The notes under the pieces were generated by a model, which did no database searches, had not been told where the DNA came from, and saw only the letters and a list, made by a program, of their open reading frames with translations. A stretch of 64,000 nt of DNA from Pseudobdellovibrionaceae bacterium (GTDB taxonomy: Bacteria > Bdellovibrionota > Bdellovibrionia > Bdellovibrionales > Bdellovibrionaceae), in the NCBI GenBank assembly GCA_019637955.1, contig JAHBUS010000005.1, positions 62,001 through 126,000 of the forward strand. The letters run 5' to 3'. Made by a program: the position numbers and the translations under genes. This document shows, piece after piece, positions 60,820-64,000 of the stretch (its first letter is position 1; every line of letters starts with the position of its first letter).

Positions 60820-62129
60820 CCTGGTTCGCTCGCCTTTGGTGGCTGTCCCTTCTCATCAAGCTTGTGCTGGCGGCGATTCTGCCGTTGGCCGCTGATGAGG
60901 CTTATTACTGGGTCTGGTCGCATCACTTGCAATGGAGCTACTTTGACCACCCCCCCCTAGTGGCATGGGTTCTGTGGCCCGGACACCTTTTCGAAAACTT
61001 TTTTTTCGCCGTTCGGTGGCCTGCGGTTCTCTTGGGTCACGCCACGCTGCTCGTTTGGTTCCTCTTTCTCAAAGAAAAGCTTTCCGATGCCGAGATGAAG
61101 CTTTGGATGTGGCTCGCTTTGCTGACGCCTTTCTTGGGCATCGGATCTTTGATCGTGACCCCCGACGTTCCCGTGCTGTTCTTCTGGGCGCTGAGCCTGC
61201 TCTTTTATCAGCGTGCCCTGCAAAAGAAGTCGGCCACTTGGTACATCGCTCTGGGTGCCGCCTTGGGCCTGGGTTTTTGCTCCAAGTACCACATCGTTTT
61301 GATCGTCCCCGTCTTTTTGATGGATCTTATCTTTGAAAAAAAAGGGCGCGACATCCGTTGGAAATTCATTCCCCTCACGGTGTTGACGGGGCTTCTTTTT
61401 ACGACGCCGGTTCTTTATTGGAACGCCACAAACGATTGGGCCTCCTTCCGTTTTCAGTTGAATCACGGTTTCAGCGGTGGAGCTTGGAATCCCGAGTGGA
61501 CGCTGTCTTACATCCTTTCGCAAATTCTGTTCTTTGGTCCTTTGCTGATTCCCGCCTTTGTCCGCGGATTTCGCGATCGAAACCTGCGTCTGCTCTCTTG
61601 GAACGCCTTGTTCTCGTGGTCGTTCTTTTTGTATTCGTCTTTCAAATCCGTCGTGGAAGGCAATTGGCCGATCATCGGGTACGCGCCGGCTTATGCCGTG
61701 GCCGCCAAGGGGACTCGCTCGGCCAAGTGGGTCTACATCACCGTCGGATTTTGGAGCGTCGCCACTTTGATTTTTCTGTCGCACTGGCTGGTGCCTTGGT
61801 TTCCCGAAAACGAGAAGATCGATGAGACTCATCAGTACCGCTCGCTCGCGGCGATCACCCAACGCTACACACCGATCTACGCCAACACCTACCAAATGGC
61901 TTCAATTCTCAGCTTTGAGACAAAAAAGCTCATCCCCAAGCTTCGGGGCATGAGCCGCTACGATTTTTATGACGAGATGCCCGCGTCAATGCCGGACGGC
62001 CGTTCGTTTTATTTGATCAAACGCGAGGGGCAAGGCCTTTCCGAATGGCTACAAAGCAGGCAAACTCAGGTCGAAATTGTTGAGAAATGGCCGCCGAACT
62101 TTGAGGTTTTAAAAATTACTCTTCTATGA
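60816..62129 (+). CDS. GT39-like polytopic membrane glycosyltransferase
   Basis: 437 residues with about ten hydrophobic segments. The N-terminal [29 protein letters not shown] is the characteristic loop of the GT-C/GT39 family (ArnT and protein O-mannosyltransferase relatives), with the catalytic Asp in DEAYYW and [17 protein letters not shown] and [19 protein letters not shown] are further typical parts. It transfers sugar from a polyprenyl-phosphate donor; the acceptor is unknown. The start is GTG at 60816, overlapping the RodZ-like stop by 4 bp. Confidence 0.85.
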   Translation: MTWFARLWWLSLLIKLVLAAILPLAADEAYYWVWSHHLQWSYFDHPPLVAWVLWPGHLFENFFFAVRWPAVLLGHATLLVWFLFLKEKLSDAEMKLWMWLALLTPFLGIGSLIVTPDVPVLFFWALSLLFYQRALQKKSATWYIALGAALGLGFCSKYHIVLIVPVFLMDLIFEKKGRDIRWKFIPLTVLTGLLFTTPVLYWNATNDWASFRFQLNHGFSGGAWNPEWTLSYILSQILFFGPLLIPAFVRGFRDRNLRLLSWNALFSWSFFLYSSFKSVVEGNWPIIGYAPAYAVAAKGTRSAKWVYITVGFWSVATLIFLSHWLVPWFPENEKIDETHQYRSLAAITQRYTPIYANTYQMASILSFETKKLIPKLRGMSRYDFYDEMPASMPDGRSFYLIKREGQGLSEWLQSRQTQVEIVEKWPPNFEVLKITLL

Positions 62130-63328
62130 AGTTGATCGTCGCTTTGACCGTCATGATCCTGGGGTACTTCGTGTACGGATTTTATCTGTCGCAGTCCTCC
62201 TTTGACGCGATTCCGGTGGGCCTTAAAGAAGAAAATCCCACCGATTTTTATGACTACCGCGGCGTCATCAATGTGCACACGCAGCTTTCGCTGGGCTCGT
62301 CGACACCGAATGAAGTCATTGAGGATGCCAAAAAATCGGACCTTGATTTCGTGGTGATCACCGACGTGAATCAGTTCGACCACGTGGAGTCGCTCAACGG
62401 TTACAGCGGAAATTTGTTGGTCATGAACGAAGGCGAATACAGCTTTTTAGATTCGCGTCTTTTGTATCTTTCAGACAACCATTTGGAGCGCGCGCAAGAA
62501 TCGACACTTTTTTTCACCGACTTGTTGTCGCAGCAAGATCCGCAAATGCGCGAAAGTCTTCTCATCATCGCGCATCCTTTCAAAGATGGACCGACGTGGA
62601 CGGGTCCGTTTCCTCCGGGACTCGACGGTCTTGAAATTATGAATCCCAAAGCCATTGCGAGCCGCGCGTGGAAGCGCTCGCCGCTCGACGTGATGTGGAG
62701 CTTCGTGATTTATCCGTTCAATCCCCGTTACGCATTTTTGCGGCTTTTCCGCGAACCCACCGACGAACTTTCACTCTGGGATCAGATGAGCCAAGAGCGA
62801 CCACTGCTCGGCTTTGGGGGCGCGGATGCTTCGGCCCGCGCCATCCCGCTCACGGATTACCTGATCAAGTTTCCGAGTTACCAAACGTCTTTTCAGATTG
62901 TGAACAACCACGTTCTTCTGGATTCTGAACTCACGGGCCGTTACCCGAAGGACCGGCAAAAGATCATGTCGGCTCTCAAGGCGGGGCAATTCTACGTTTC
63001 GCTGGATCTCCTCGGAAATCCCAAAGGCTTCATCGCCAAACTTCAAGATAAAGACGGCAAAGTCTATCCCATGGGTTCAAAAATCAAATTCAAGCCGGGC
63101 CTCAAGCTGATCGCCGAGTTGGGACGCGAGCCTGTTTATTATTACGAGATCGTGTCGTTGCAGAACGGCGACCGCTTTGAAACCGTCAATTCAAAACGTC
63201 TCGAGGCGGAGATCACGGGCCCTGGCGTTTACCGCGTGATCGTGCGCGTGAGCCCGACGTTGCCGCTTCCGGATGGCACTCGTTGGATCACTTGGATTTA
63301 CTCGAATCCTTTTTTCATTCGTCCGTGA
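62126..63328 (+). CDS. Membrane-anchored PHP-like protein with altered metal-site residues
   Basis: 400 residues. One N-terminal segment ([20 protein letters not shown]) anchors or exports it. The fold resembles the PHP metal-dependent phosphoesterase family: VINVHTQLSLGSSTPNEVIE, DLDFVVITDVNQFD, IIAHPF and GFGGADASARAI. However the first HxH is Asn49-x-His51, and ITDHN reads ITDVN, so part of the metal site is lost. The C-terminal 110 residues are a beta domain (VYPMGSKIKFKPGLKLIAEL). Coupled to the GT39-like gene by 4 bp and convergent with the ferredoxin gene, overlapping it by 14 bp. Confidence 0.7.
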   Translation: MKLIVALTVMILGYFVYGFYLSQSSFDAIPVGLKEENPTDFYDYRGVINVHTQLSLGSSTPNEVIEDAKKSDLDFVVITDVNQFDHVESLNGYSGNLLVMNEGEYSFLDSRLLYLSDNHLERAQESTLFFTDLLSQQDPQMRESLLIIAHPFKDGPTWTGPFPPGLDGLEIMNPKAIASRAWKRSPLDVMWSFVIYPFNPRYAFLRLFREPTDELSLWDQMSQERPLLGFGGADASARAIPLTDYLIKFPSYQTSFQIVNNHVLLDSELTGRYPKDRQKIMSALKAGQFYVSLDLLGNPKGFIAKLQDKDGKVYPMGSKIKFKPGLKLIAELGREPVYYYEIVSLQNGDRFETVNSKRLEAEITGPGVYRVIVRVSPTLPLPDGTRWITWIYSNPFFIRP

Positions 63329-63632
63329 GCTTTTTCGATCGCTGAGGCCTTTCAAGCACGAGACCCTCGCGAGCCTCGTTCTGACAAGCCAAACGCTCTT
63401 CGGGTTTGAAGCCACGGTCCTGCGCGATTTCAGCTTCAAGTTCGCCTCTCGGACCTAGCTTTTCTAAGCCCTCGACAACCTTCACTCGGCACGTGCCGCA
63501 GGTGCCAAAACCGCCACAGGTGTGATCCAGCGGGACTTTTGCTTTGAGTGCGGACTCCAGGATTGTCTGACCTTGACTCGCCTCGACAATTTTACGCTCA
63601 GGAAGAATCAGATAACGGACCTTGGATTGCAC
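63315..63632 (-). CDS. 2Fe-2S ferredoxin
   Basis: 105 residues, plant-type fold. The cluster ligands are CGGFGTCGTC (three Cys) plus the distal Cys in RLACQNE. Start GTG at 63632 with GGAG upstream. Small soluble electron carrier; partner enzyme unknown. It overlaps the convergent PHP-like gene by 14 bp and is divergent from the exonuclease gene with a 74-bp gap. Confidence 0.9.
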   Translation of the reverse strand: MQSKVRYLILPERKIVEASQGQTILESALKAKVPLDHTCGGFGTCGTCRVKVVEGLEKLGPRGELEAEIAQDRGFKPEERLACQNEAREGLVLERPQRSKKLTDE

Positions 63633-63706
63633 GCTTGAAACTCCCCCCTCTCTTTTGTATCAGTTAGACAGGCGCGGCGCCAGTCGGGCCTGAGGGGAAA
63701 TTCGAG

Positions 63707-64000
63707 ATGAGATTTGTTGCATTTGACCTTGAGACCACGGGCACCGTTCCCGGCGTTGACCAGATTGTTGAAATTGGAGCGGTTCGATTCGTGGATGGCC
63801 AGGTTGAGGCCGTTTTTTCGACCTTGATCGATCCCAAGGTCTCGATTCCGGCGGGGGCCTCGGCCGTCAACGGCATTTACAACGACATGGTCGCGGGAAA
63901 ACCCACCGTGGATACCGTTCTGTCATCGTTGACCGAATTCTGCGGAGCCGATCCCATGGTCGCGCACAATGCGCCTTTCGATGCACAGTTTTTGATCGCC
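63707..64000 (+). CDS. DnaQ-family 3'-5' exonuclease, truncated by the window edge
   Basis: 98 residues are visible and the frame stays open to the edge. ATG at 63707 follows GAGGGG. FVAFDLETTGTVPGVDQIVEIGAVRF carries ExoI motif (D-x-E), and MVAHNAPFDAQFL carries ExoII (N-x-x-x-D). These are the DEDD-type catalytic motifs of epsilon-like exonucleases. Whether this is the polymerase III epsilon subunit, a longer PolC/helicase-fused exonuclease or a stand-alone nuclease cannot be judged without the rest. Confidence 0.9.
   Translation, partial: MRFVAFDLETTGTVPGVDQIVEIGAVRFVDGQVEAVFSTLIDPKVSIPAGASAVNGIYNDMVAGKPTVDTVLSSLTEFCGADPMVAHNAPFDAQFLIA

Overview
The window is a gene-dense, roughly 55-60% GC stretch of a Gram-negative chromosome. 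It encodes an outer-membrane biology: an MCE/Mla lipid transporter, a TonB-like protein, beta-barrels and lipoproteins. Several traits point to the Bdellovibrionota (Bdellovibrio-like bacteria): a lipoprotein signal ending in FFQNC, a PocR-type sigma-54 activator, a 'HVQTED' family protein next to ftsEX, Tad-type secretion fragments, many secreted proteins of unknown function, and an rpsB-tsf-pyrH-frr-uppS-cdsA-rseP cluster. This placement is an inference from gene content; no rRNA gene is present. I see no transposase, integrase, prophage or CRISPR array, so it reads as ordinary core chromosome with lineage-specific genes between conserved operons.

Layout. 1-1871 (minus): ftsE-ftsX with a small conserved gene in front. 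2025-3461: secreted coiled-coil protein. 3552-10802: overlapping operon of a class A penicillin-binding protein, uvrA and an MsbA-like exporter. 11018-13646: PocR/sigma-54 activator followed by a second protein that looks like a degenerate relative of such activators. 13687-16657: amgK-murU facing anmK, and with nagZ at 21116 this gives most of a peptidoglycan-recycling route to UDP-MurNAc. 16716-20064 (minus): two exported proteins, one TadG-like. 20224-26113: secreted protein, nagZ, TonB-like protein, a 44-residue basic protein, a beta-barrel and a large lipoprotein. 26247-33107: galU, secreted protein, priA, zinc-ribbon/CFIATS protein, FAD oxidoreductase, GNAT enzyme, small membrane protein. 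33294-39850: translation, lipid-carrier and site-2-protease cluster. 39855-43851: tsaB, a MinD-like ATPase, a J-like/RodZ-HTH fusion, a pseudouridine synthase and pgeF. 43848-45476: a degenerate receiver protein, a response regulator and tRNA-Phe. 45542-49123 (minus): reverse transsulfuration genes preceded by a TadB/TadC-like pair. 49262: a 27-residue Lys/Ala peptide. 49437-54055 (minus): an MCE lipid-transport operon with two ATPases, two permeases, one MlaD and an outer-membrane protein. 54184-57716: mdh, sucC, sucD, ndk. 57788-63328: RNA methyltransferase, TPR lipoprotein, RodZ-like protein, GT39-like membrane protein and a PHP-like protein. 63315-64000: 2Fe-2S ferredoxin and the start of a DnaQ-type exonuclease.

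Genes are packed tightly. At least a dozen same-strand neighbours overlap by 4 bp (ATGA or GTGA type), and four of seven convergent boundaries overlap at their stop codons. The observations most worth following up are the MinD-like/J-like-HTH pair, the degenerate activator relative, the doubled Mla core, the near-complete AmgK/MurU recycling set, the three-PDZ RseP and the two very small basic proteins. None of these is proven to be a new system; each is a lead from sequence alone.
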